From: Cyclobacteriaceae bacterium
GTDB lineage: Bacteria > Bacteroidota > Bacteroidia > Cytophagales > Cyclobacteriaceae
Assembly: GCA_026129485.1 (NCBI GenBank)
Contig: JAHCHY010000019.1
Coordinates: 22,749 to 86,748 of the forward strand
DNA length: 64,000 nucleotides
Direction of reading: 5' to 3'
The stretch's first letter is position 1; every line of letters begins with the position of its first letter. Positions 1 through 8,386 of the stretch are shown here, in pieces. Both the position numbers and the translations under genes were made by a program. The notes beneath the pieces are model-generated. The model saw nothing but the letters and a program-made list of their open reading frames with translations, was not told the DNA's origin and did not search any database.

Positions 1-1
1 C

Positions 2-1462
2 TACATGGATTACACCAACGATGCCTGCATGAATATTTTTACACAAGGTCAGAAAACCAGGATGATGGCCGTGCTGCAGGTAAGCCCCAGGAGAAAATCA
101 TTGGTAGAGAGTAACCTGTGCAGCCCTATAGTGGCCGATGTACCCACTGCCAATTTTGATGTGAACAGCACCGTAGTATTATTAGGGGGCGATGCTACCT
201 TCACCGATCTTTCTACCAACTTCCCCACTAATTGGGCGTGGACATTTGAAGGAGGCGATCCGGCTACCTCCACTTCGCGTAACCCGGTTGTACGGTACCA
301 CACACCCGGTGTTTACACGGTAACGCTGGTGGCTACAAATGCATTAGGCTCTTCTGCTCCATTGGAAAGAACGGATTATATATTGGTTTCGGAAGAAGGG
401 CTTTGCAGCAGCGATAACAATTTTAAATCAACAGACACGCAGTCGCTCATCAAGCTGTCTGCTTTCGGATCGTACTCCGGTTATCTTACCGGCCACAACA
501 GCAGCAAGTTTGGAGCTGTTTCGGAATACTTCAGCAACCCGTTACGGTACCAGTACATCAGTGGCGTAAACATCCGTTTTGGAAAAGCAAAAATTGTGAA
601 TGAAGATGCAACCGCTGATGTGGTTGTCTGGGATGCGCGTGGCGCCCAAAATGCTCCGGGCTCTGTTATAGAACGGAAGACCGTATTGCTGCAGCAAATA
701 CAGGAAGATGTGAACGCAAACGAGGCTACCACCATTTACTTCGATCGGGAAACGCCTGTGTTCGGCCGCCCCTACCAGGTAGGCCTTGAATTAATATATG
801 CCGGTGATACCTTAGCCATCTTCTCCTCGGCAAACGGAGAGTCTACCGGTGTTACTTCGTGGCTTAAAACACAAGCCGGGGTATGGACACCCTACACCAT
901 TGAGCTTGGCGCTAACGTTGCCATGGATATTGAACCTTTTGTAGGCATGAAGCCATCGGTACAGGTATCCAGTTCTGCATTGCTGGTTAACCCCGGGCAG
1001 CAGGTTATTTTAAACGGAAGAGGCGCCAGCATATTTGTCTGGAATGCCGATGACGGCTCGGTGGTTAATTATACCGGCCCCCAGTTAATTGTAAACCCTG
1101 TACAAACCACAACCTATGTAACTACCGGTTCCGGGCTGGAGCTTTGCAATAACACCGCAAGCACCACCATTTTTGTTCGGGATGGTGTAGTAGGTGTGGA
1201 AGAAGAGGAGCCTGAATCGCAGCTAAGCCTCTACCCCAACCCCGGCAGGGAGCTTACGGTTCAAATCCGGAATGTAAAAATGGGCTCCGTAGTAATAACC
1301 CTGCAAAATCTGACCGGGCAAGTATATCAAAAGCGTACCGTAATCAAATCAGGCAACCAGTTGGATTACGCGATAGATGTTTCAGGGATGGCAGCCGGTA
1401 TGTATATTCTATCGGTTGACCAGGGAGGAAAAATCATGCACCGGAAATGGATCAAACAATAA
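2..1462 (+). CDS. Secreted M43-type metalloprotease, C-terminal part (5' truncated by window edge)
   Basis: Only the C-terminal part is visible. The frame is open to the left edge and begins with YMDYTNDACMNIFTQGQ, which matches the Met-turn region of cytophagalysin/pappalysin-type M43 zinc proteases, so the HExxH helix should lie upstream of the window. A PKD domain follows at about visible residues 45-130, then a beta-rich region of roughly 270 residues. The last 80 residues, beginning LSLYPNPGRE and ending in a basic KWIKQ tail, are a type A T9SS sorting domain. The protein is therefore predicted to be exported across the outer membrane by T9SS and released or anchored at the surface. The first ATG in the window is the methionine of the Met-turn and not a start codon. 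A perfect hairpin follows the stop. Confidence 0.85.
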   Translation, partial: YMDYTNDACMNIFTQGQKTRMMAVLQVSPRRKSLVESNLCSPIVADVPTANFDVNSTVVLLGGDATFTDLSTNFPTNWAWTFEGGDPATSTSRNPVVRYHTPGVYTVTLVATNALGSSAPLERTDYILVSEEGLCSSDNNFKSTDTQSLIKLSAFGSYSGYLTGHNSSKFGAVSEYFSNPLRYQYISGVNIRFGKAKIVNEDATADVVVWDARGAQNAPGSVIERKTVLLQQIQEDVNANEATTIYFDRETPVFGRPYQVGLELIYAGDTLAIFSSANGESTGVTSWLKTQAGVWTPYTIELGANVAMDIEPFVGMKPSVQVSSSALLVNPGQQVILNGRGASIFVWNADDGSVVNYTGPQLIVNPVQTTTYVTTGSGLELCNNTASTTIFVRDGVVGVEEEEPESQLSLYPNPGRELTVQIRNVKMGSVVITLQNLTGQVYQKRTVIKSGNQLDYAIDVSGMAAGMYILSVDQGGKIMHRKWIKQ

Positions 1463-1496
1463 AAAAAGCCTGGCGCTTTCGCGCCAGGCTTTCATT
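1461..1496. terminator. Bidirectional intrinsic terminator
   Basis: A perfect 10-bp inverted repeat (AGCCTGGCGC, 1467-1476, with its complement at 1481-1490) has a TTTC loop. It is preceded by a run of A and followed by a T-rich stretch, so it can terminate on both strands. It lies between two converging genes. Confidence 0.85.
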
Positions 1497-1514
1497 TCAC
1501 ATTTAACTTCTGCA

Positions 1515-2600
1515 TTATTTTTTCCTGACTCCTTCCGGCAAGTCAATCATCCGCAGCTTCAGATCACTTATCTTCCTGATGGTTTTGCGATCGAACGTGA
1601 AACCAGCACCCGCTACCCGGCTACCTGATGCGGGTACGGTTATCTGCGATATGTTGGTATAAGCCACACCATTCTTAACCATGGTTTGAACTACCTGCGG
1701 ATCGGTTCCCTCCACCTCATCGTCCCACCGGTTAATATTGTTCAATCCATAATTGGCCTCAAAAACCAATACACTACCTGCAGTAGCCGTAAAGTAGGGA
1801 TAAACTTGCCCGTTCAACCTGCCCCACATTAACGATACCACATCTACATCATCTGAAGTACCTGAGTAATAGGTATAGCTTACGCCATAGGTTCCGTTCG
1901 GGAAACCTGCCGGGATAAACAGGCCTTCATAAGGTAGTGTCCTGGTTCCTGAGTTATTATCATAGGTAGAGCTGTTTATCAAATCCCCATCCAGCGTAAC
2001 GAAAAGATCCATATCCACATCGCCAAATCCATCTGTGCCATCCACAAACCACTGATGCAAAATCAAGGCATCATCCTCTTCAATGCTCAGCGTATATGTA
2101 TCCGCTAATCCCAGCTCTGCATTACCCGACACCACTGAAGTAAACTTAATTATGGCTGTTTCAATCGGGCTATCATCATCATCTACCTCAAAAGAAAAAT
2201 CTTCAAATACGGTAATAATAAAATTAGCCTCGGTTGCTCCCTTTTCAATGGTAATCTTATCCGTACCTACAATGGTGTTAAGTCCATCCTTTATAGCATA
2301 ATCGTTAACTGCGCTGCCGGCAGGATTTGTGCGGGTAGCAGTACCCGAAACCGTGTATTGCAAAACTGTAGTTTCGCTCAATGCACGGTCTAACAGTATC
2401 TTCACTACAAACTCACGTCCCGCACCACCGTTAATCAGGTCAGGATGAAAAGAAGTCAGCGTACCGTCTGATTCCAGTGTTAAAAACGATTCCGCTTCAA
2501 ATGAAATCCCTGTTTTTGGTGGCGGAGGATCATCACCGCATGCGCTAATTCCCAACAGGGCAACCATCACCATCGCACTCAGCAGATAATTTATTTTCAT
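1515..2600 (-). CDS. Calx-beta-like surface lipoprotein of unknown function
   Basis: The protein has 361 residues. The ATG at 2600 is preferred to the in-frame GTG at 2606 because it gives a clean lipoprotein signal (MKINYLLSAMVMVALLGISAC, cleavage before the Cys at about residue 21), followed by an acidic and proline linker typical of exported Bacteroidetes lipoproteins. The middle of the protein (about residues 30-175) resembles Calx-beta repeats, with a segment ending TLSIEEDD. The C-terminal half is beta-rich with many Asp and Gly residues, suggesting calcium binding or a pre-peptidase-like fold. No catalytic motif is recognised. The gene is monocistronic and converges on the upstream metalloprotease. 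Specific function is unknown. Confidence 0.75.
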   Translation of the reverse strand: MKINYLLSAMVMVALLGISACGDDPPPPKTGISFEAESFLTLESDGTLTSFHPDLINGGAGREFVVKILLDRALSETTVLQYTVSGTATRTNPAGSAVNDYAIKDGLNTIVGTDKITIEKGATEANFIITVFEDFSFEVDDDDSPIETAIIKFTSVVSGNAELGLADTYTLSIEEDDALILHQWFVDGTDGFGDVDMDLFVTLDGDLINSSTYDNNSGTRTLPYEGLFIPAGFPNGTYGVSYTYYSGTSDDVDVVSLMWGRLNGQVYPYFTATAGSVLVFEANYGLNNINRWDDEVEGTDPQVVQTMVKNGVAYTNISQITVPASGSRVAGAGFTFDRKTIRKISDLKLRMIDLPEGVRKK

Positions 2601-2718
2601 ACTCACAAAATTTGGTTTCCTTAAAAGTAAGGAATAAGGAATTGAATTAAAAGCCCATTCTACCCGTAAGGGAAGAATGGAATTTCACCGATTTATCAAA
2701 GCTAACACCAATTAGTCC

Positions 2719-3765
2719 TCACAGCTTGATCGCCTTCTTCTCCTCGTTACTCTGATACGCTGCTTCAATCAGGCGGATAACATCACGAACCTGTTCGGGC
2801 TTTACCGCCAGCTCGTGCCCCTTGCGAACAGCCTCATACACATTATCATAAAATCCAAGGTAGTTGCCCGGAATGGTTTCTATTCGCTTCTCCACATGCT
2901 TACCCTTTATTGTTGTATTCAATTTTCCCCACGTTTCCTCCGGCATTGCGCCCCATCCTTCGCTGCCCGGGATTTTCTTTTCTTTCAATGCCTGCTCCTG
3001 CGGATCGACATTGCTGCTGGCCACAAACGAGCCTTCCGTACCATGCAACTGGTAACGGGGACCGGGCTCGCGCACCAAGTAGCTGGACTTTACAATCACG
3101 TTAACGCCCGGGTAGGTTAAACGCAAATCATAAAAATCATCCACCTTACCATTCGTACGCTGAATGCCAATGCGGGCATCAATATACCTGGGCATTCCAA
3201 ACAGCACCACTACCTGGTCGAGCATGTGCGAACCGAGGTTATACAATATGCCCTTGCCGATGCCTGTTTCTTCTTTCCAGGTATTGGGTTCGATGTAATT
3301 GCGAAAGCGATCATAATGCGCTTCAAGCTCTACCACACGCCCAACCCATTGTTTTTCGAACACCTGCTTCAACGTAAGAAAATCACCATCCCACCTTCGG
3401 TTTTGAAAAACGGTAAGCAGCCGGGATTTTTCGCACGCAAGCTGGATCAACTGATCCGCTTCGTGCAGCGTAACCGTAAATGGCTTTTCCACCACCACGT
3501 GCTTACCAGCCAACAGGGCGCGTGAAGCCTGGTTGAAATGCAGCTCGTTGGGCGTATTCACAACTACCAATTCAATGGATGGATCGCTGATTACTTCATC
3601 AATGGTGCGCACCACGTTACATTGCGGGTAGTGTTGCTTGGCTGTATCTTTTGAGCGTTGTACGATAGCAGCTATTTCAAAGCCTTTATGCGCATGCAGC
3701 AGCGGGGCATGAAACACTTCGCCCGACATGCCATAGGAAAGTATTGCCGTTTGAATGGGTTGCAT
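2719..3765 (-). CDS. Gfo/Idh/MocA family oxidoreductase (cytoplasmic)
   Basis: A 348-residue protein of the usual family length. The N-terminal Rossmann half starts at ILSYGMSGEVFHAPLL; the family signature VVVEKPFTVT sits near residues 90-100 and supplies the catalytic Lys of the EKP motif. The C-terminal alpha/beta half binds substrate. Family members oxidise or reduce sugars and cyclitols with NAD(P). There is no signal peptide, so it acts in the cytoplasm. Its ATG lies 5 nt downstream of the stop of the tandem DUF1080 gene, so the two are probably co-transcribed. Together with the Tat-type homologue at 5161-6486 it may handle 3-keto-glycosides (inference from context). The substrate cannot be read from sequence. 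Confidence 0.88.
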   Translation of the reverse strand: MQPIQTAILSYGMSGEVFHAPLLHAHKGFEIAAIVQRSKDTAKQHYPQCNVVRTIDEVISDPSIELVVVNTPNELHFNQASRALLAGKHVVVEKPFTVTLHEADQLIQLACEKSRLLTVFQNRRWDGDFLTLKQVFEKQWVGRVVELEAHYDRFRNYIEPNTWKEETGIGKGILYNLGSHMLDQVVVLFGMPRYIDARIGIQRTNGKVDDFYDLRLTYPGVNVIVKSSYLVREPGPRYQLHGTEGSFVASSNVDPQEQALKEKKIPGSEGWGAMPEETWGKLNTTIKGKHVEKRIETIPGNYLGFYDNVYEAVRKGHELAVKPEQVRDVIRLIEAAYQSNEEKKAIKL

Positions 3766-3770
3766 AAGCG

Positions 3771-5117
3771 CTACTTCAGCTCGCGGATTTTAATGCTGCG
3801 GAATGAAACCGCATCGCCATGATCCTGCAAGAGGATATGTCCTTTTTCGGCCATGCCAAAACCTTCCCAGTCCTTGTATTTGCTGCGCGCCACCAATGCA
3901 TAAAAAACAGGTGTGCCGCGCTGGTACTCCACAATCTTTCTTCCGTTCAGCCAATGCTCAGTTTTTCCATCGGGATATACACGAATGCGTCCTTCGTTCC
4001 ATACACGGGGAATATCCTGAATTTTCAGGGAAGGAATCAAGTCATACAATGAACCCAACGTACGGTTACCTACCACGCCTTCTTTGGCATCGGGATGGCG
4101 GGTATCGTCTAATATCTGGTACTCAAGTCCTATGGCGGAACCCGTTGAAAGGTATTTCTCGTCAACAAAATATTTAACACCGCTGTTGGCGCCTTCCGCA
4201 AATTTGAAATCGAACGTAAGCTCAAATGCACTGTACTTTTGTTCGGTAATAATATCACCACCGTTGGTGGACTCTGCTCCACCGGAAGGCAGCACCGAAA
4301 GCACACCGCCTTTTATTTCCCATCCTTTATCGGGAAAATCGGATTTGTGCGCACCGCGCCAGCCTGTTGTGGTAGCGCCATCCCACAGCAGCGAAAAACA
4401 TTGTTGCTTTTCAAGATCAGATAATGTATTGGGCACAAGATTTACTACCGGAATATCAACTACGGGTCGCGGTTTCAGGTTTTCCGTTTGAATGCGGATG
4501 TTTTTCCAGTACGTTTTTTTACCTACGCCTTCATCGTTATAAACCGAATGAACCTGCAGGGCAATCAGTCCGCTAAGTGTTTCGCTATCTACTAAATACA
4601 CTACAGCCACATCGTTTACCCACGTACGAATGGTGTTGCCGATACACTCGATACGATAGGTATTCCAATCGCCCCACCGGTAAGCCGTTTTAGCAGCAGG
4701 GTTAAGCTCTACCGGGTATAACCAGCCCCTGCGGGCTTCGTCATAAATACCACCCGACCAACTGCGCTCCGGCCTGTGATCCACTTCCGCCTGGTAGCCA
4801 TGCAAACGACCATCGCTTGCGCGCGGCAAGCTCCTGAACTGAATACCGGAATTAATTCCTTCATCGATCTTTACCTGTACTTCAAAAATAAAATCACCGT
4901 ACTCCTTTTCGGTAGCCAGGAATGAGTTGGGCGAATCTTTTACACATGTCCCCACAATCATCCCATCCACTACTTCATATTTAGCCGTACCGTTTACCTG
5001 TTTCCAGCCGGTCAGATCTTTTCCGTTAAACAGCCTGATCCACTTTTCTTTGGGTTGGGCAAAGCTTGTGCTTGTTACCAGAAAAGCCAGCGCTATAATT
5101 TTTATATACAGCTTCAT
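3771..5117 (-). CDS. Tandem DUF1080 (3-keto-disaccharide hydrolase-like) secreted protein
   Basis: The 448-residue protein begins with a signal peptide (cleavage after TSTSFAQ). It contains two DUF1080 folds (concanavalin-like jelly roll): residues about 24-215, opening WIRLFNGKDLTGW, and residues about 235-447, opening CFSLLWDGATTTGW. The NSG motif seen in many family members is present in both halves (INSGIQFRS and ANSGVKYFV). DUF1080 proteins are linked to hydrolysis or lyase cleavage of 3-keto-glycosides made by Gfo/Idh/MocA dehydrogenases, and such dehydrogenases flank this gene on both sides on the same strand. Most homologues have one domain, so the duplication is notable. The protein is expected in the periplasm. 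Confidence 0.85.
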   Translation of the reverse strand: MKLYIKIIALAFLVTSTSFAQPKEKWIRLFNGKDLTGWKQVNGTAKYEVVDGMIVGTCVKDSPNSFLATEKEYGDFIFEVQVKIDEGINSGIQFRSLPRASDGRLHGYQAEVDHRPERSWSGGIYDEARRGWLYPVELNPAAKTAYRWGDWNTYRIECIGNTIRTWVNDVAVVYLVDSETLSGLIALQVHSVYNDEGVGKKTYWKNIRIQTENLKPRPVVDIPVVNLVPNTLSDLEKQQCFSLLWDGATTTGWRGAHKSDFPDKGWEIKGGVLSVLPSGGAESTNGGDIITEQKYSAFELTFDFKFAEGANSGVKYFVDEKYLSTGSAIGLEYQILDDTRHPDAKEGVVGNRTLGSLYDLIPSLKIQDIPRVWNEGRIRVYPDGKTEHWLNGRKIVEYQRGTPVFYALVARSKYKDWEGFGMAEKGHILLQDHGDAVSFRSIKIRELK

Positions 5118-5160
5118 CTTGTTGAATTACGAATTAAAAATTACGAGTTACGATTTGGAA

Positions 5161-6486
5161 CTACAGCTTCATTTCCCAGCCTTTTTCATACTCGCGGCTC
5201 CACAGCTTGTTGGCTGCTTTATTATTTAACACACGCCCCGTTGCGGCATCACAATACAACGTTTGCCCGGTACGCCAGGCAATGTTGCCTAATTGCGGAA
5301 GCAGCGTGGACTTATGGCCTTCGCTGATAGGTGAAGTGTGCTTTGCTTTACCACGTACTGCATCCACAAAGTTTTGCAGGTGTAAGCTATCTAACTTTTC
5401 GCCCATGCCCATTGTATTGGTGGCATCGGCCTGCTGGATTTCGGTTTTTACATCCTGCACCAGCTTACCGCCCAATTCATACACTTTATAATCATCACCG
5501 CCCGGCACTACCATCGTTCCCTTCTCGCCATAAAAGACAACTCCGCGGCCGCTTTTAAACTCATCATAATCGTTGCAGCTTCTGCCCTCCCACAGCATGG
5601 CCTTACCATTTGGAAATTCGTAGGTAATGGTTTGCGTATCGGGTGTTTCCCAATCATCGGTAAATGCATAGCGGCCACCGGCTGAAATTACTTTGGTGGG
5701 ATAATCTACACCCAGACCCCAGCGCATGACATCAATTTCATGTGTACCGTTATTCAACGCTTCGCCTGTACCCCAATGCCAGAACCAATGCCAGTTGTAA
5801 TGAATGAGATTATCACGATAGGGTTTACGGGGTGCAGGCCCCTGCCATAGTTCATAGTCAAGATGTTGCGGAACGGGAGCGACTTTACCCACACCAATAG
5901 ACTTGCGTGCATTGGCATACCAGCCTTTTGCAAAATAAACTTTACCGATCACACCCGCATGCAATTGCTGCATGGCTTCCATCACTTTGGGGAATGACCT
6001 GCGCTGATTGCCCATCTGCACAATACGATTATACTTAGATGCAGCCGATGTTAAGATTTCTCCTTCGGCAGGATTGTGCGAACAGGGCTTTTCGATATAT
6101 ACATGCTTACCGGCTTTTAATGCCATAAGCGTAGCCGGTGCATGCCAGTGATCGGGTGAGGCAACCACGAGGGCATCGAGGTCTTTTTCTTCTAACAGCT
6201 TGCGAACATCCTTGAATGCCTTTGGCTTTTTACCGGTAAGCTTTTCAATATCGGCAACGGTACGGTTCAGCACGGTTTCATCCACATCGCAGATGTAACC
6301 CACCTCCACATCGGGAAGTTGAGCAAACATGCGCGCGAGATAATGCCCGCGGCTGTTGGTGCCCATTACACCCACTACGATTTTATCGGCAAGGGAGCGA
6401 CCACCAAACGAAGGTGAATAGAGCAACAAGCCAGCGCCAGCCAATGCTGACTGCCGAAGAAATGCCCTGCGATTTAAGGTAGACAT
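5161..6486 (-). CDS. Tat-exported Gfo/Idh/MocA family oxidoreductase
   Basis: A 441-residue protein with a twin-arginine signal (NRRAFLRQSALAGAGLLLY, residues 5-23), so it is exported folded with its nicotinamide cofactor. The Rossmann motif is VGVMGTNSRG near residue 40, and the catalytic signature is VYIEKPCSHNP near residue 130. The C-terminal part contains the WHWFWHWGTGEALNNGTHEID segment typical of the Tat-secreted subfamily common in Bacteroidetes and Planctomycetes. It is probably the periplasmic glycoside dehydrogenase partner of the downstream DUF1080 protein, 43 nt away. The sugar substrate is unknown. It is the first gene of the three-gene minus-strand cluster. Confidence 0.87.
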   Translation of the reverse strand: MSTLNRRAFLRQSALAGAGLLLYSPSFGGRSLADKIVVGVMGTNSRGHYLARMFAQLPDVEVGYICDVDETVLNRTVADIEKLTGKKPKAFKDVRKLLEEKDLDALVVASPDHWHAPATLMALKAGKHVYIEKPCSHNPAEGEILTSAASKYNRIVQMGNQRRSFPKVMEAMQQLHAGVIGKVYFAKGWYANARKSIGVGKVAPVPQHLDYELWQGPAPRKPYRDNLIHYNWHWFWHWGTGEALNNGTHEIDVMRWGLGVDYPTKVISAGGRYAFTDDWETPDTQTITYEFPNGKAMLWEGRSCNDYDEFKSGRGVVFYGEKGTMVVPGGDDYKVYELGGKLVQDVKTEIQQADATNTMGMGEKLDSLHLQNFVDAVRGKAKHTSPISEGHKSTLLPQLGNIAWRTGQTLYCDAATGRVLNNKAANKLWSREYEKGWEMKL

Positions 6487-6589
6487 AGCAACAATATTAT
6501 GCTGCTTAAATTGCTCACAATATTTGAATAATCATAGCAGGAATCGATCGAAAGCCGCGACAATATTATCAGCGGATAAAACAACTCGG

Positions 6590-8218
6590 TCAGTTCCTGA
6601 GATACTTACCCGTAACCGTGTTACCCTCTGAAGTTTGGGATTTATAATAGTAGAACCCGGCAGGCCAGCTATCGGTACGGATAGTTGCCTGGTACTTACC
6701 GGCCTGCGGTTTTGTTTCTTCATACTGAAGGATTGTCTTACCGGTCGCATCAAACCACTCTGCTGAAAACGTACCCGGCCTGGTTAAGCTATACTCCATA
6801 TATAATTCATGTGAAAACGGGTTGGGATAAATGCTTAACCCGGGAAATCCCTCAACACCGGTAATAAGTTGCGGCATGTTGGCATCCAGCCAGCTCATTC
6901 TACTGGTAATCCAGCTCTTCAGCCATTCTACTTCTGCCTGAAACGTAGGGCCAACATAATAATTAGGCCACACGTATTGACCGAGCACCGGCCAGCGTTG
7001 AAAATTTCGTGCAGCCGCTTCTGCATTTAGTACCGTATACACAGAATCGATGTAGCTATGAATTCTCGCGGTAGAATATTTATCGGCACGCAACTCGGCC
7101 CAACGTGTGGCCAGCTTATTCCGGTAGCCGTTATCCTGGTACAACCGATTCCACCAGAACGGGATTAACCAATAATCGCCCGGGCAGATTGTATTGAAAC
7201 CGGTAACCCAGCCACCAGTTGTGCCCGAAGTACAATAGTCTGCATTACCAAAGCCCAGGTTAAAATCCCAGACAGGCCCCATCGCCAGCTTGCCGCCATC
7301 AGAATCGCGTTGCTTGTGCATGAAGGTGCTTAACCGGTAACCATCCACATTTTTGGAAACTTCGTTCACAATAAAAAAATCAATAAACGAATTCACATCG
7401 ATGTAGCGCGAATAACCGGTTACCGGGTTGGTATAACCCGCTCCGGATAAGGTTGTTTCAAAGTCGATCATAAATTGCCGGATGTAGTTGCGTTGCGTTG
7501 TAGTAATGTTTGCCGCTTTGGGGTAATCGTATTGATAGTAGATCGTCTGACTTCCGTTTCGGCCGGGTGGCGGAAAATTGGAAGTCCAGCCGCCATTACC
7601 GCTACCGGTTTCTTTATCGATCTTAATGATATAGCCGCCTGTAAGACTGTTGCCTGAATTTTCATCCGGATCGAGCTTATTAACATCCACGCGATGATTA
7701 TCGCGTTTGATTTTTTCAATCAGCACATACACACCCTGGTATTGACCATTCAGCACCAGCTCGCAATAACGTGTGCGGGGTGCATACCGCCCAAGATCGC
7801 GCCCCAGCTTATACGCCAGCACATCGCGCATCAGGCTCTTATCATTATAAGGCGCAAATAAAACCCAGTCCGCTTCCTGCGGCATGCCCAACAACGGGGC
7901 GCTAATGTCGTTTCCGCCTGCATCGCGAAGCTCAATGCCATATTGTTTTTTGGGGAACATCTGCGATGATGAACCCCTTATCTCTATCCCGATTTTACCA
8001 TTGTAGTTGTTAAACGGATCGGTCATGTTATTGCGTTGGCCGGGGCCATTATCAATAATCCCCATATCCACTACAATCTTGGGCTCATCCGGAATGGTTT
8101 GCCCGTTTGTATTGATTACCACAATAGGCAGGTTGGATGAAGTAAAGGTTTGCGCTTGTGTAAAAACTGCGCAAAGCATCAACCCTCCTGAAACAGTAAG
8201 CCTGTGCATCAGCTTCAT
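6590..8218 (-). CDS. Secreted CotH-family protein kinase with T9SS sorting domain
   Basis: The 542-residue protein has a signal peptide (MKLMHRLTVSG to TQAQ), a CotH kinase-like domain at about residues 30-450, and a type A T9SS tail (LSIYPNPFSHELYMEYS to the C-terminus). In the CotH fold, FVLIEKIKRD-type and WDFN motifs serve ATP and metal binding; here YVLIEKIKRDN is near residue 170 and PVWDFNLGFGNAD near residue 320. CotH of Bacillus phosphorylates spore coat proteins, but many bacterial homologues are extracellular with unknown targets. T9SS export predicts action at the cell surface. It is separated by 103 nt from the oxidoreductase downstream and is divergent from the TonB receptor. 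Confidence 0.85.
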   Translation of the reverse strand: MKLMHRLTVSGGLMLCAVFTQAQTFTSSNLPIVVINTNGQTIPDEPKIVVDMGIIDNGPGQRNNMTDPFNNYNGKIGIEIRGSSSQMFPKKQYGIELRDAGGNDISAPLLGMPQEADWVLFAPYNDKSLMRDVLAYKLGRDLGRYAPRTRYCELVLNGQYQGVYVLIEKIKRDNHRVDVNKLDPDENSGNSLTGGYIIKIDKETGSGNGGWTSNFPPPGRNGSQTIYYQYDYPKAANITTTQRNYIRQFMIDFETTLSGAGYTNPVTGYSRYIDVNSFIDFFIVNEVSKNVDGYRLSTFMHKQRDSDGGKLAMGPVWDFNLGFGNADYCTSGTTGGWVTGFNTICPGDYWLIPFWWNRLYQDNGYRNKLATRWAELRADKYSTARIHSYIDSVYTVLNAEAAARNFQRWPVLGQYVWPNYYVGPTFQAEVEWLKSWITSRMSWLDANMPQLITGVEGFPGLSIYPNPFSHELYMEYSLTRPGTFSAEWFDATGKTILQYEETKPQAGKYQATIRTDSWPAGFYYYKSQTSEGNTVTGKYLRN

Positions 8219-8332
8219 ATCATAAATATCAGCAATTCATTCGCAACGTAATAGCCATTGGCGTAATTAAGGTTTGAAAATTCCATCGGATGCAAAAGCG
8301 TCTGACGCCTCATTTCGCTATTGCGTTATATT

Positions 8333-8366
8333 TTTGAGATAGTTTCTGCTTGTTTGCTTTACCTTG
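8333..8366 (+). promoter_or_regulatory. Possible Bacteroidetes-type promoter for the TonB receptor
   Basis: TTTG at 8333-8336 and TACCTTG at 8360-8366 resemble the -33 (TTTG) and -7 (TAnnTTTG) boxes, separated by 23 nt. The -7 box is imperfect. It sits about 20 nt upstream of the chosen ATG at 8387. Confidence 0.25.
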
Positions 8367-8386
8367 CACCACATTTCACACATTTT

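Noticed and set aside
3803-4491. Several plus-strand open frames opposite the DUF1080 gene
   Set aside because: They are shadows in other frames of a well-supported gene, with unlikely composition and no homology that I recognise.
5118-5160. Short direct repeats (AATTACGA-type) between the DUF1080 and Tat oxidoreductase genes
   Set aside because: Simple AT-rich sequence of 43 nt without any other feature; not enough for a regulatory or mobile element.
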